Shown: positions 32,526-43,750 of the stretch, piece by piece
Layout of the letters: each line of letters opens with the position of its first letter
Numbering within the stretch: the stretch's first letter is position 1
From: Liopterus haemorrhoidalis
Taxonomy: Eukaryota > Arthropoda > Insecta > Coleoptera > Dytiscidae
Assembly (NCBI GenBank): GCA_963971575.1
Contig: OZ020611.1
Location: forward strand, 241,266,654-241,330,653
Reading direction: 5' to 3'
Length of the DNA: 64,000 bases
Translations under genes and position numbers: made by a program
Notes under the pieces: model-generated
The model's database searches: none
What the model saw: the letters and a program-made list of their open reading frames with translations, nothing else
What the model was told of the DNA's origin: nothing

Positions 32526-35500
32526 GTAAGAAATGACTTTTACCATTTTTATACTGGGTTTACATTAGGCTAGTAAACAGGATAGCTACTAGGCCTAGTA
32601 ACTAGTCTGTTTATTATACTATGCCTTAACTAGGATATTAGGTGTTTAAATACAACACGGTATTACTATCCTGTTAAATGTACTATCTGAAAACCAGGGT
32701 AGTAGGTGCATACAAAGTGACTATCCTTATCTCATTTGACCGATTTTCAAAAACCGAACGGCGTAGTTGGCTTAATCTAATATTTATTTTCCCCTGACGT
32801 CGGAAAAGTTGATTTATCCTTTTTTTTTTTACCCATACTTGTATCAGGCGACCCATTAAAAGGTGGCGGACTACTTTTTTTTCCGGATTTTCCCTACCGC
32901 ATGGGAATAGTTTTAAGAGTTCTGAATCTATTATTATGTTTTCGCGATTTTTTATGGGTTGCAATGAGCAAATATATGTTCTAGGATGGGAGGAAGGTCG
33001 CAAAATACTTTTTGTCCAGATTTTCTGTACTGCTTTGGGATAATTTTGAGATTTCTTTGAGGGGCGATTTTACCAAATCTTGACATTTTCGGGGCAGCAG
33101 TCTTTAAGGCCGTTTTACATTATTCTTTTCACTACACTTTCAAACTTTTGACATCTTTCAAACTTATTTTTGTAGTAAATCGGAAATAAATAGGCATTTA
33201 ACACCTGTCTTTTGTTACTTCGCACTGCCAACTTAACAATTTGAAGTGACAGATAAAAGTTTGGTTATAATAACCAATTTATAAATCCAGTTGAATTTTG
33301 CTACAGTCTGTTCCAAACGGTTAAGCGGAACTAGATTTTGCAATCTAGTTACTTTCATCGCTTAAATCGTGCTTTTCGGTCGTTTTGTTTAAGCTTTGTA
33401 AATCATACTTACAATTACAGTCTGTTCCACACGGTTAAGCGGAACTAAATTTTGCAATCTAGTTACTTTCATCGTTTAAATCGTGCTTTTCGACCGTTTT
33501 GTTTAAGCTTTGTAAATCATACTTACAATAAACATTTTTGGTTAAGGTTAATATCATTTTAAAATGTCATTTTCTTTATATTTTGATTTTTTGTGTCATT
33601 CTTAATACAAATTTCCCATTTATTTATTTTTTTGTCATTAAAATATATAAAAAAATAATTTAATTTTGACATAGGTCATTCGTTTCCATGGTTTCATTGT
33701 TGTAATAATAAATTTTGACATTCCAACGTAAAAAATGAAATAACTCAAGCAAGGTCCCTTGTCGTGACAACCTAAAAGAACGAAATTCCCATTTAGTTCC
33801 GCCTAAGCGTTTGAAACAGACTGTAACATTTTTTGGTTAAGGTTAATATCATTTTAAAATGTCATTTTCTTTATATTTTGATATTTTGAGCATTCTTAAT
33901 ACAAATTTCCCATTTATTTATTTTTTTGTCATTAAAATTTGTAAAAAAAAATAATTTAATTTTGACATGTCATTCGTTTCTATGGTTTCATTGTTGGAAT
34001 TTTAAATTTTGACATTCCAACGTGAAAAATGAAATAACCCCAGCAAGGTCCCTTCTCGTGACAACCTAAAAGAACGAAAATCCCATTTAGTTCCGCTTAA
34101 CCGTTTGGAACAGACTGTAGTATAGCCTGTTTTTTTTTTTTTTTGTTTAAGCAGAACTAGATTTTGACAACTAGTAATTTTTATTGGTTTGGAAGCTTAT
34201 AATCATTTTGTTACGCAAAAGACATCTTGAAACATGAAAAAAAAACAGCTCGTGACAACTTAAGAAAATTAAAGTACCATTTGGTTCCGCATAAAGTTTT
34301 GGAATAGCCTCTATATTTAATTATCGTAACCATTACTAGTCTAGTTTTTATTTACAAGACCAAATCTCGGTAAGTGTTTACAACATCCCACTTCACACTT
34401 GCGCATACGTCAAACACATGTCATTTGGTTAATATACAGAGATTCTAAACAAGTGGGACTGTGCAGAACTTTTATTTATGTCATTAAACTAGAAGATGGG
34501 TAGCTCGCTTCGCTCGGCTTCTTCTAACCAAACACTTACTAACCTAACCTAACCTAAGATAGTGTTTTGTCATTAAACTAGAAGATGGTTAGCTCGCTTC
34601 TAGAAACCATTGTTTTAGAGCCACTGACAATTCTTGAATTATTTAGTGTAGTCGTTATGTGCTGCCATCTGTATAAAGTTTGAAGGGGGATATTGTAAAC
34701 ATTGGCCCTTTATTAAGCGTGTTCTACATTATACTTTATTCATCAATTTTCTAAACTTTTTTCTTTGAACTAGAAGTTGTCAAAGTTTTAATACAATATA
34801 TTTTTCAATTTTTTGGTAGAGAATGAAATTCTTACACGTGTTTCAGTTCATTTAAAGTACCAACATAAAAATATAATTCATATCTTGTCAAGTGTTTATA
34901 ACCTAGCTATTAGATTTGTAAAATTACTGATTTACGTACAAAACACAATTTATATATGCGCGTATTCAAACCAATGATCAACAAAACACTATTAAACACG
35001 TGGTAATACAAAATATTTACAAGCGTAATTTTAATGTTGGTACCATTGTTAAAAGTGTCTACTGCGCATGCACCGAGTTCCAAGTTGGATGTGTTTTCAA
35101 GAAAAGTTGGATCAAATATAGTTTTGAATAAAGTTGACCTTGACTACATACAGTGTTCTACACTGTACAATTTCACTGATTTATTTCTAGTACAAGTTCT
35201 AGTCAAAGAAATAAGTATGAAAATTTGATGAGAATTGTATAATGTAACAACACGCTTTAAACTTGTTTTGGAGACTTCAGTAATCAAAAAAGACAATAAT
35301 ATTTGTTTGCTATAGCAAAAAAAAAAAAACATTTTGTATAAATCACCTTGAAATATAGAAATAATCACAATAAATAAATATATAATTTAATGCTGCATTA
35401 GCATCATTATAATTTCAAAGATTATCTTGAAGCATTTTATTATTAACACTGAAAATTACAGCAATTATTAAATTAATTTAAAAAAAACTTTATCTTAAAA

Positions 35501-38500
35501 CGATTCCAAAAATTATATATTACACCCTGTAGACTTTCTTCCTTCTGTGCCCTAAAATTCCTAGTAAAATTAAGTAGCGCAAATCATTGTTTTAAATTTA
35601 AAAAAGAGAAAAAAGCTAAGAAATAAATTAAAAAGTCGAAATTTTGTCAAAACAAAAAAATATCAAAGTATAAATAAATTGTATTAACTTATAAATTACA
35701 TGCATAAACGTGAAGCATTTTTGTATTTTTAATTTATTTTATATCTGGCTATTTCTCAGGGCTTCGAACCGGAACTGAACCGAAAACCGAAAAAAACCGT
35801 TATTTTTGTCGGAACGAAAACCGGAACTGAACCGAAAAAAAAAATATCGGTTTATTTCGGTTAAGATAATGTTTATGTGAGTGAATATAAAATACATTTT
35901 ATTTAAGATTATTTTTTAAATTGACGAGCAGAAAAAAAAATCGTAATTTTTTTAACTGATAAGTAAAAAAACGCGCTTCTATAATGGCCCGGTTACACGA
36001 TGCCAGTAACTTGTGCAAGTACTGGCACAAGTACTTGTGCCAGTACTTGCACAAGTCGTTATGTCGTTTACACGTATTCCAGTATTTTATTTAAGTAACC
36101 TTGCAAAGAACCCGAAACACACTGCAAAATGTAGATGCTTCCAATTATTTTTTATGCGTAAAACCGTCTTTTTAACGCGCCAATTTTCGATGTTTAACCT
36201 AATTTTATGTATTTTATGCGTACGTCTTTCTAAACAAAAATGAATCGGCGCCCAAAACTACATTTATTAAAAAAAGATGTGAAAAAGTTTGTTTTTGTAA
36301 CCGCGAAAATACATCAGCTGTTCATGGCGGCCATTTTTAAGTCACTGGCACGGCTACTTGTGCCAGTAAATAGGAACGGCTTCTATTCACTTGACTTGCA
36401 TGAGATACTTGTGCCAGTACTGGCACCAGTACTGCATGTACGTTTACACGATGCCAGTGACTGGTGCAAGTACTTACTGGTGCAAGTTACTTGCATCGTG
36501 TAACTGAGCCATTATTTCGAAAGGGGGTGGTGGTGAACGCCAAGAATCCCCCCCCCCCTGGCAGCGGCCTTGGTATGATTATTACAAAATAAGGAATAAA
36601 ATGTTCTACTAAATTAAAGTAGAAAATAAATTTCTAATACAAATACAAGCATTTACAAATTTATCACTCGGAACTGAACCGAAAACCGAAAAAAACCGTT
36701 ATTTTTGCCCGAACGAAAACCTGAACCGAACCGATATATATTTTTTTAATTGAACCAAAACGAAAAAAATAACGGTTCGAAGCCCTGCTATTTCTGTAAT
36801 GAGGCGAGTTCTTGTACCTGTATGAAGGGCGAATGGTTGTGAAATGGGGGTAATGTTAACATATTATTCTCGCCCGAATAATATCAACGGGGCTCGAACC
36901 AGTTACCTCACAATTCAGACTGTTTTTAATAGTCAGAAATGCGCGATTTAACGAGCTCGGCCACTCCGTTGGCTAAAATTGTATCATTTGATTGATTTTC
37001 AGATGTAATCTATTTTAAAATTTAATATTTGCGGGTATGTTTCATATTTAGTAACTATTTTATCTTCTATTTTCATCTTTGGAAACTAGTTATGTTTGCA
37101 ACCATTTAGGCCGAGCCACACCCACTGTGAACTACTTTCTTTATCTAGAGACTTTACTCTGCTCCTCTTATGGCCGGTGGCTAAAGTAAGAATTATCCCT
37201 AACTCAAGTTAAAATCATTTGTTTTTGTATGTTGTAGCATACAAAAACAAATGATTTTAACTTGAGTTAGAGAAAACTCTTACGTTAGCAACCCGCCATT
37301 AGACATTGTTATTATTATTATTATTGATTTATTTATTTTGTGAGACAACTATTGATATTGTATTTAATTTTTAAGTAAATTTCAGGCTCGCAATGTGAAG
37401 AACTGTGTAATACAGCTAGGAGACCGGCCCATTCAGGTCACGATACAGAGAGCGCTGGCCAAGTTATCATGGCTTCAAACCTTAAAACTTGGATGGCATC
37501 TTATGACTTCTAAAGATCCGATCAGGTAAGTTTTTGATACATAAAATATTAAAAAAGAAAAAAAGATTAGAATGTGAATTTTAACACGTCAGTTAAAAAC
37601 ATATTTTTTTTTTTGTTATTTCAGTTAATAACTAAATAAAAAATGATCAGTTTTAACGGAGATAAATAATAACTTTTTTTATAGTAACGTAACATATTTT
37701 AGTATAATAATATAATACTAATAATAAGAAAAGAAAGATGATAATAATAATAATATATATTAATGACTAAATTACAGATAATATGTTTTTGTCAGATTAT
37801 AAAGTAAATATAAGTTAAGTAGATTTTACACGGTTCAATTTATTAATCAATAAATTGAAAAAGTTGACCCTGAGGTACGTAAAGTGTTCAAAATTTGATC
37901 AAAAAATGTTGAAAATAGAACAATTCTATTTTTCATAAATTTTTTAGGGAATTTCAGATATATTTTTATCTGTTTAGTTATTACCAACTGTTAAGTTGTT
38001 GCATAAACAACAAATGTATAGGTTGTGTTTTATTTTCACATCTAGCAGTTCCGCTTAAAACCGCAAACGTTCTAACCCATGATCTTCTAGGTTTTTTCTT
38101 TAGTTTTTATTCACAGTTCCTAATTTTACACGTTTTTGTGATTTTTTCAATAATTTTATTTACAAAAATATGTTTTACAGTTTGTAATATAAAGGATTTC
38201 AAAAAAATGGATAAGTAAATTGTTGCGTGTAAAGTGGTCATTTTATTTCCAAGGTTTTCAATTTATATATATTTTATTTATCTATGAATACATCTAATGG
38301 CGGTATTCTGAAGTTTCCATCGTAACACCCGTGAACTTAACACCAAGGAAAATAACACTGCTCTATTAAATCAGATTTAACATCGCTGAAAAAATCAGTA
38401 TTCTGAACAATCCGATGTAAAATCCAATGTTACAATTTGTTTCCGGTGTAGAATTAACACTGGGGCTAACTTCACGTTCGTTTTGACAGCCGTGTAAGAT

Positions 38501-41500
38501 TTATGTTTTGTTGGGTTAACGTTTTTAAAACGGTTAAATAATTGTTTATAAATTAGAAATAAAAACAGAAGACATTCAAAATGTAACTACTATTGCAGAA
38601 AAATCTAATTTGAAGGCTAAACCAAATGTTACTGCAGGATTAGGTACGGGTTATAATTATTAATGGAATTCCAGTGTTTGATGTCAATCATATTACTACA
38701 AAACCTGTTTCTTTTGTTTTGAATTGTAAATCAACATGGGTTTTTACAATTCAAGTAATTTTAACACAGGTAATTTCGACCCTTTTTAATGAGAGTACTT
38801 TCTCAGAAAAATGTTCTAATCTGTAACATATATAATCACAGGGATTGAGGGGTTGTTTAACCCCGGTAATTCCTACCAAAGATCTCTTACATAATTAGGA
38901 TAGTTTGCAAAAATAGATCAGTCACACCGTTGAGTTACCTGAAAACAGTATATATTGCAAAGTTCCAGAATTTAAAAAAATGAGTGAATCGCTTCAAAAT
39001 GCATCGTTCGAACAGTAAGTATTTTACATGTTAAAAGAAACTTAAAGTTATTTTGGTAAAAATTCCATTCTGTACTTCGGTACTGAGTGGAATTTGAGCC
39101 GTTATTTTTTAAGCTTATAAAATAAATTTTCTTTTCTATATAGACAATCACGAAAGCGAAGTGATTTTAGTTGAAAATTTGTTCAAAATAAAATTTAACA
39201 CCACTCTAATCTCAATTCCGTCGAGCTATTTGCTAGCGGTTAATCTAACAACTAAAATATTAATTCACATCGACGAACGTTAACATAGCGACGTTTCAGA
39301 ATACCGTTTTTCTAACATCGTTCTATTTCGGGCGATTCCGTCGATGTGCGACTTAACATCTAACTTCAGAATACCGCCATAAGAATACCCTCTATCTTCT
39401 TACACCATCTATATTTTATGGTTTTTAAATTTTGTTGTCTTATTTACATCTAGGTGTATTGTAATTATTACAGTAAAGAAGATGTTGAGAACTGCAAGAG
39501 AAGAGACATGTTGGAAGAGCTGATAGCCGAGATGACCGGGGAATTCCCAGCAATCGGTGAAGTCTTTGTACACGAACGAGATATCTTTCTAACACATTCA
39601 CTACAAAGTGCAGCGTTACCACAACTCGACAGAAATGGTAAGAAAATCTAAGAAATTATATTCTAAGTTACATAAATAATATATACAGATATAACTGTAT
39701 GTAAACATTTGTTTAAATTTTAAAATAAAAGTTTGTTTTAATTTTCAAATATAAGATTTTATTGTGGAAGAGTTACATAGTGTTGGGATTACGTTATTCT
39801 GTGTAAGACAAGAATAAAATAAAAGAGAGCTGGTAGGTTAGTAAAGTTTATTAAACAAAATGAAAAGAACAGTGTATCTAATACAAAATCTGAATAGTGA
39901 CTGAATTCTGAATATTCAGCTCTAGTACATCTTAAGAACTAATAAAAAAATATGGACCCCAGATGTCGGCTTAACTTAGCTTAAATTAGCCCGCCATAAA
40001 CCATTAGGGACTGCCATAAACCTTCTCCTGTCAAGCCGACCGGCGGTCTGGAAATATGTTTACAAAACATAAACGAAATATAATTAATATTTCTGACACA
40101 TAGGTTTCGAAATGGTTTATTTCTTCTTCGGAGCTACAGAAATAAATATCAAAAATTGTTAACTGACTTTCTATTTTATTAATGTTTCTAACTGGGGAGG
40201 AGTGACAACCTGGTATGCCACAAAAGCAAATTAATGAACCGATTTGACAAATTCTTTCAGTGATGGATATCTTAGACCTTCCTGAATGATACAGACTATA
40301 TCAGTAAATCCCAACCGAAGAGGCGCCACACTCTGGTATGACGCAAAAGCAAATTAATGAATCAATTTGAAACATTTTTTCAGTGGTGGATATCTTAGAC
40401 CTTCCTGAATGATACAGACTATATAGTCGGATTGCTGATACGTGACTGTTACATGTATGTATCAAGTAGTGCATTCATATAATAATCTAGTTACCATTTT
40501 TCAGCGATTTTAAAAATGTGTTTTGTTATTTGTTTTAACTGTCAGTGTCTAGTAATAAATATTAATTAAAATATGGCTTGCGGCCAATTATTAAATACAT
40601 AAACTTTAATTTTAAATCTGCTGGAATAAACAACAAATTATAATCCAAAATTTACGTATGAGTATAAATTTTTCTTATTTATAATTACCGTAAAATTAAT
40701 AACTTTGTTTGTTTGAGTACTGCTGTAAATTTATTTTCGCGCTCTAATTAGTAAAGATATTTACGAATCATGCTTTTTCTTTCTAATGCTTTGTTTTTTA
40801 TTCAAATAATTTTGAAGGTTAGTTGTCAACTTGAGTCACTATACTTTACTATGGGTATGCAAATAATTGTAATGATATAGACAGAGAAAGCATATAGTAT
40901 TGAATATCGATACTTGTAGCAACGAACAGTCACTTATCAGCAATCCGACTATGTCAGTAATTCCAAACCAAGGAGGCGCGACAACCTGGTATGCCGCAAA
41001 AGCAAATTAATGAACCGATTTGAAAAATTCTTTCATTGGTGGATTGTTTAAGCGGGTTTTACACGGCTCAATTTATTGATGAATAAATTGAAAAAGTTGG
41101 CCTTCAATTTATTAATGTGCGTAAAGTGTTCAAATTTCAGAAGTTTTTTTCAATATTTTCATTTTGATAAATATGTTAACATGTTTTACAATTGGTAATG
41201 TAATTTTTTCAAAAAAATTGATAATTAAATTGATGTGTGTAAAGTGATCCCTTTATTTTCAAGGTTATCAATAAATTGTGTAAAACCAACTTTAGACCTC
41301 CCTGAATGACATGGACTATATCAGTAATTCCTAATAGAGGAGGTGCGAGGCCCTGGCGAACCGCAAAAGCAAATTGAACCTGTTTGAACCGAATTCTTTC
41401 AGTGGTGTTTAGATTTTCCCCCGTTATATAGGATATTGCAGTGCACACCCTGCACATATGAACTGTACGCCCCTGAGCTAAGACGCATAATTATATCAAA

Positions 41501-41930
41501 TGAAAAAAAATACTCCCTCCGTACTGCTTAAACCAAAAAAAACAGGCTATACGTAACAAAAAATGAGACTATTAGATAGATACTTTTTGCTTTTTGAGGT
41601 AATTTTCTAGTATGTAAATAATTTATTTGTTTTTTTTTTACAGGTCAATACCAACCTGTCAACGTAGTAGGTGTAGTAGGCATTGGTCACGTACCAGGAA
41701 TCCTAAAACTGTGGCCTACGGTGCAGGGACCTTCAATACCAGCGATAATGTCCATTCCACCACCATCCTTAACCTCAAAGATAGTCCGAGTGACATTCAA
41801 GTTATCGTTATTATCATTCGGAGGACTTCTGGTGTACAGGTACGTACCAGGTTCAAGAGTCATTGCACATCAAGTCATCGATACCTGCAGTCAGGCAGTA
41901 CAACGTATTGCCAAATACACAAGGAGTTAG
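32022..41930 (+). CDS. TRABD: TRABD orthologue (TraB domain protein), four coding exons
   Basis: Exons are 32022-32525, 37386-37525, 39474-39637 and 41644-41930, all with GT/AG borders; they join to 364 residues, close to vertebrate TRABD. The first ~50 residues are acidic and low-complexity. The TraB domain starts at about residue 60 with PHGSKVYLVGTAHFSEKS (conserved GTxH), continues with VMVELCASR, then exon 2 RNVKNCVIQLGDRPIQVT, exon 3 EELIAEMTGEFP and exon 4 VVGVVGIGHVPGI (conserved GHVxGI). A hydrophobic segment, VTFKLSLLSFGGLLVY, near the C-terminus could anchor it in a membrane. GTxH and GHxxGI are proposed catalytic or metal-site residues in this TraB/Tiki-related fold; the exact reaction is unknown. 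An AG at 32017-32018 just before the ATG suggests a non-coding first exon upstream. Confidence 0.95.
33105..33300. repeat. ~195-bp repeat, copy 1 (TRABD intron 1)
   Basis: It begins AAGGCCGTTTTACATTATTC and includes GCCAACTTAACAATTTGAAG and GTGACAGATAAAAGTTTGG. A direct copy lies at 42003-42215, just after the TRABD stop codon, so the two bracket most of the gene. Confidence 0.7.
33302..34119. mobile_element. Compound MITE with duplicated TACAGTCTGTTCC ends
   Basis: TACAGTCTGTTCCAAACGG at 33302 is repeated as TACAGTCTGTTCCACACGG at 33416. On the right, GTTTGAAACAGACTGTA ends at 33825 and GTTTGGAACAGACTGTA at 34119. This gives two left and two right ends, either nested copies or a tandem pair sharing sequence. 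Related, more diverged elements are at 34130-34320 and 25740-26045. Confidence 0.75.
34484..34605 (-). repeat. Copy of the GCCGAGCGAAGCGAGCTA/TTAGG unit
   Basis: On the minus strand this reads as the centre of the 19096-19700 element: AAACACTATCTTAGG, (TTAGG)3 at 34543-34557, AGAAGCCGAGCGAAGCGAGCT and CTTCTAGTTTAATG, followed by a partial second unit. It is not flanked here by the GGGTTA arms, so the unit also exists on its own. Confidence 0.75.
34606..35756. other. TRABD intron 1 sequence without recognisable features
   Basis: AT-rich intron with A and T runs. I found no coding frame, no clean inverted repeats and no tandem array in this stretch. Confidence 0.4.
35757..36787. mobile_element. 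hAT-type element (1031 bp) in TRABD intron 1
   Basis: It is flanked by perfect 8-bp duplications CTATTTCT (35749-35756 and 36788-36795), with ends CAGGGCTTCGAACCGGAAC and AACGGTTCGAAGCCCTG. Repeated GAACTGAACCGAAAACCGAA words lie just inside both ends. A second inverted-repeat element (35982-36514) sits inside it, followed by a C tract. No transposase is visible. Confidence 0.92.
35982..36514. mobile_element. MITE rich in CAAGTACTGGCA palindromes, nested in hAT element
   Basis: Its ends are TAATGGCCCGGTTACACGA and TCGTGTAACTGAGCCATTA. Next to each end lie overlapping palindromic words such as AAGTACTTG, TGCCAGTACTGGCA and GTGCAAGTACTTGC, in several copies. The central open frames look non-coding. 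I cannot name the family; the TA-rich borders fit a TA- or TWA-targeting superfamily. Confidence 0.75.
36886..36973 (-). repeat. tRNA-Leu/Ser-like SINE head in TRABD intron 1
   Basis: Read on the minus strand it starts CAACGGAGTGGCCGAGCTCG, a strong A box of the class II type (Leu/Ser tRNAs). It ends GGTTCGAGCCCCGTTG, a perfect B box. The terminal CAACGG and CCGTTG can pair as an acceptor stem. The anticodon arm and long variable arm are disturbed, so I call it a tRNA-derived retroposon rather than a working tRNA. Confidence 0.6.
37169..37301. mobile_element. Hairpin MITE (133 bp) with 33-bp perfect inner stem
   Basis: Bases 37199-37231 are the exact reverse complement of 37238-37270, separated by the six-base loop TTGTAG. 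The imperfect stem continues outward to TATGGCCGGTGGCTAA and GCAACCCGCCATTA. As RNA within the TRABD intron it would fold into one long hairpin. Confidence 0.9.
37386..37525 (+). CDS. TRABD: TRABD coding exon 2
   Basis: 140 bases: acceptor ATTTCAG at 37379-37385, donor GTAAGT at 37526. It encodes ARNVKNCVIQLGDRPIQVTI up to TSKDPI plus two bases of the next codon. Intron 2 (37526-39473) contains two MITEs. Confidence 0.95.
37816..38270. mobile_element. MITE with TTTTACACGGTTCAATTTATT ends
   Basis: The left side has TTTTACACGGTTCAATTTAT and ATAAATTGAAAAAGTTG; the right side has TGCGTGTAAAGTGG and AAGGTTTTCAATTTAT. These are the terminal sequences of the element at 41051-41290, so this is a longer, more diverged relative. 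Its outer borders are unclear. Confidence 0.5.
38297..39380. mobile_element. TIR element (~1.08 kb) in TRABD intron 2
   Basis: Ends ATGGCGGTATTCTGAAG and CTTCAGAATACCGCCAT are exact inverted repeats. A second GTTTCAGAATACCG word lies inside at about 39293. No transposase is recognised. It ends 93 bases before coding exon 3. Confidence 0.85.
39474..39637 (+). CDS. TRABD: TRABD coding exon 3
   Basis: 164 bases encoding SKEDVENCKRRDMLEELIAE to PQLDRNG. Two acceptors exist: CTAG at 39450-39453 and ACAG at 39470-39473. Only the second keeps the frame from exon 2 (AG+T = Ser) and gives the family's ISKEDV/ISKDDV join. The first would add 20 bases and shift the frame. The donor is GTAAGA at 39638. 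Confidence 0.92.
39781..40098. mobile_element. Solo LTR (318 bp) in TRABD intron 3
   Basis: It begins TGTTGGGATTACG and ends TTTCTGACA, i.e. TG...CA, and is flanked by 5-bp duplications CATAG (39776-39780 and 40099-40103). An AATAAA-containing stretch lies near its start. No internal retroviral-like region or second LTR is present, so it looks like a solo LTR left by recombination. Superfamily (Copia, BEL or Gypsy) not determined. Confidence 0.75.
40426..40949. mobile_element. MITE (~524 bp) within the tandem repeat
   Basis: Ends GTCGGATTGCTGATACGTGA and TCACTTATCAGCAATCCGAC are inverted repeats of about 25 bases with one or two mismatches. They are bordered by TA, as expected for a Tc1/mariner-type MITE. 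The tandem unit resumes directly after it. Confidence 0.8.
41051..41290. mobile_element. MITE (240 bp) with TTTA duplication, within the tandem repeat
   Basis: TTTA occurs at 41047-41050 and 41291-41294. The ends are AGCGGGTTTTACACGG and GTGTAAAACCAAC, with a further inverted relation between CAATTTATTGATGAATAAATT and TTATCAATAAATTG. It interrupts the fourth tandem unit. Confidence 0.7.
41644..41930 (+). CDS. TRABD: TRABD coding exon 4 (terminal)
   Basis: The acceptor is TTTTTTTTACAG at 41632-41643; the stop is TAG at 41928-41930. It encodes VVGVVGIGHVPGI, a proline-rich stretch PSIPAIMSIPPPS, the hydrophobic segment and a C-terminal amphipathic tail ending AKYTRS. Confidence 0.95.
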
Positions 41931-42002
41931 TGATAAAATATATAAAACTATTGTGAACACCTGAATTTGGCTTTAAAGATACAAAAACATTATTCTAATT
42001 AT

Positions 42003-42215
42003 TAAGACTGTTTTACATTATACTTCTCAGTACACTTTCAAACCTCTGATGTCATTCAAACTTTTAAAACTACCTTCGGAAGTAAAAAGCGACAAAAATA
42101 GGCATTCAACACCTTCTGTCTTATTTTAATTCTACTGCTAACTTAACAGTTTGAAGTGACAGATAAAAACTTGGTTATAATAACCAGTTTATAAGTATCG
42201 TTGAATTATGCTAGT
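42003..42215. repeat. ~195-bp repeat, copy 2
   Basis: Direct copy of 33105-33300, starting AAGACTGTTTTACATTATAC and containing GCTAACTTAACAGTTTGAAG. It lies in the 3' flank of TRABD. Confidence 0.7.
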
Positions 42216-42367
42216 TTATATTTAATTATAATTATTAGAAATGCCAGAAAAAGTAAAACAGTACAGCATTAAAGTAAACGTTAAGTTGGTACGCATGAAA
42301 AAGTATTGAAACTCTGACAGAAGGTACAGTATGACCTCATTAATCCGAACTAGTAATTGCACTAGGT

Positions 42368-42716
42368 CAGCGTTTCCCAAAATGTGGGTCGCGACCCAGC
42401 ACCGGGCGTCAGAAAAATTTTGCCGGGTTGCGAGAAAAATTGTAAAAACACAAAAAAGATTTTTTTTGTACATATTATTTTTTTTTACGTCAGTTAATCA
42501 CTAGAATAGTGTGTATTTGTGCTCTTTATTACTATACTATATTCTTTATTACTATACTATACTCTTTATTACTATTTATTACTCTTTATTACTATAAAGC
42601 TACTGCTTTAAAATAAAATTTGTTTTGTAAATAAATGTTTTTTTTTCATAAGGTGGGTCGCGAAAAATTTTAAAACCTCGTACCGGGTCGCGGTCAAAAA
42701 AGTTTGGGAACCACTG
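42368..42716. mobile_element. hAT-type MITE (349 bp)
   Basis: Near-perfect 8-bp duplications CACTAGGT (42360-42367) and CACTAGGG (42717-42724) flank ends CAGCGTTTCCCAAAATGTG and AGTTTGGGAACCACTG. GGGTCGCG occurs inside both ends in opposite orientation. Bases 42725-43750 contain no recognisable gene. Confidence 0.85.
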
Positions 42717-43750
42717 CACTAGGGGATCCGGATTGTCGAAATATTCGGATTATTGAAAAATGACAAAATATCCATTTTCCTAATTATCTACAAATTTAAA
42801 CATTTTCACAATGAAAAATTTCATCAAAATTTCAACAACATTTATTAGAGCTTAGGAGAAAAGTATAATGTAGAACAGACTTTACAACATTTATCTTTAA
42901 AGCTTAATTGTATACAAAGTATTTAGGAACAGTATCAAAAACAATTTTTTTTTTTCTGTTCGCTCTAAAATATGTGCCAAATAATTTTGGAAAATATGAT
43001 TTCGCTATTTTGTTAGAAATATAAAACATTTCAATACAGTAGTCTCTCGTTATCCGAGGGTGATAGGTGTCATGCTACTGCGTGGAGAACGAAATCCACG
43101 GATAGTAGCGAATCCATTCTAATAGGCCTAAACTGTAAAAGAATCGTACCGATTCGATAAAATAACGTTTTCTGCCGACAATATTTATCGAACATTTGTA
43201 ATTAAATTGTATAAAATGGCATTCTCTGAACATGATCGTTATATTCTGATGTTGACTTTCTCACATGAAAAAAAATCACTGTGTAAACCGCGGATAACAA
43301 GGGATTACTGTAATATTATTCATTTTAATAAGCTTGATATTTATTAAAGTTAAGAATTATTTATATTTTTTTGATACTGTTTCTATATACATATTTCAAA
43401 ATATGTCATATCCAACTTAAAACATATTTTTAAGTATAAAACATCAAAAAATTAAGGCTGGATTTATAGAACCTATGTTTAATTCTGAAAAAAAAAAAGC
43501 GTAAATCAATAACGAGTAATAGCTAGTGTACTACGTATTAAGTCTGGAAAGTGGTATTTTGCTGGACAGCTAATTTATAGAAGGAGCCGCAAACGAGTCC
43601 TAAAAGTCTACTTGTCCAGTAAAATGTCACTTTCGACACCACAGACTATTTTGAAAAAACAGTGTACGCAACACACTGTTTTTTCAAAATAGTATTATAT
43701 CACTTTGATACTAATACTCATTATACCGCGAGTTAATTTTATAACATAAA

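Larger units (their letters stand above)
40185..41425. repeat. ~125-bp tandem repeat broken by two MITEs (TRABD intron 3)
   Basis: Units contain AACCGAAGAGGCGCCACACT or a variant, TGGTATGCCGCAAAAGCAAA, TTAATGAACCGATTTGA, TTCTTTCAGTGGTGGAT and CCTTCCTGAATGATACAGAC. They occur at about 40190, 40312, 40950 and 41320. The array is interrupted by insertions at 40426-40949 and 41051-41290. Confidence 0.8.

Noticed and set aside
36013..36503. Two frames of 76 and 87 codons
   Set aside because: They lie inside a nested MITE and read palindromic terminal repeats.
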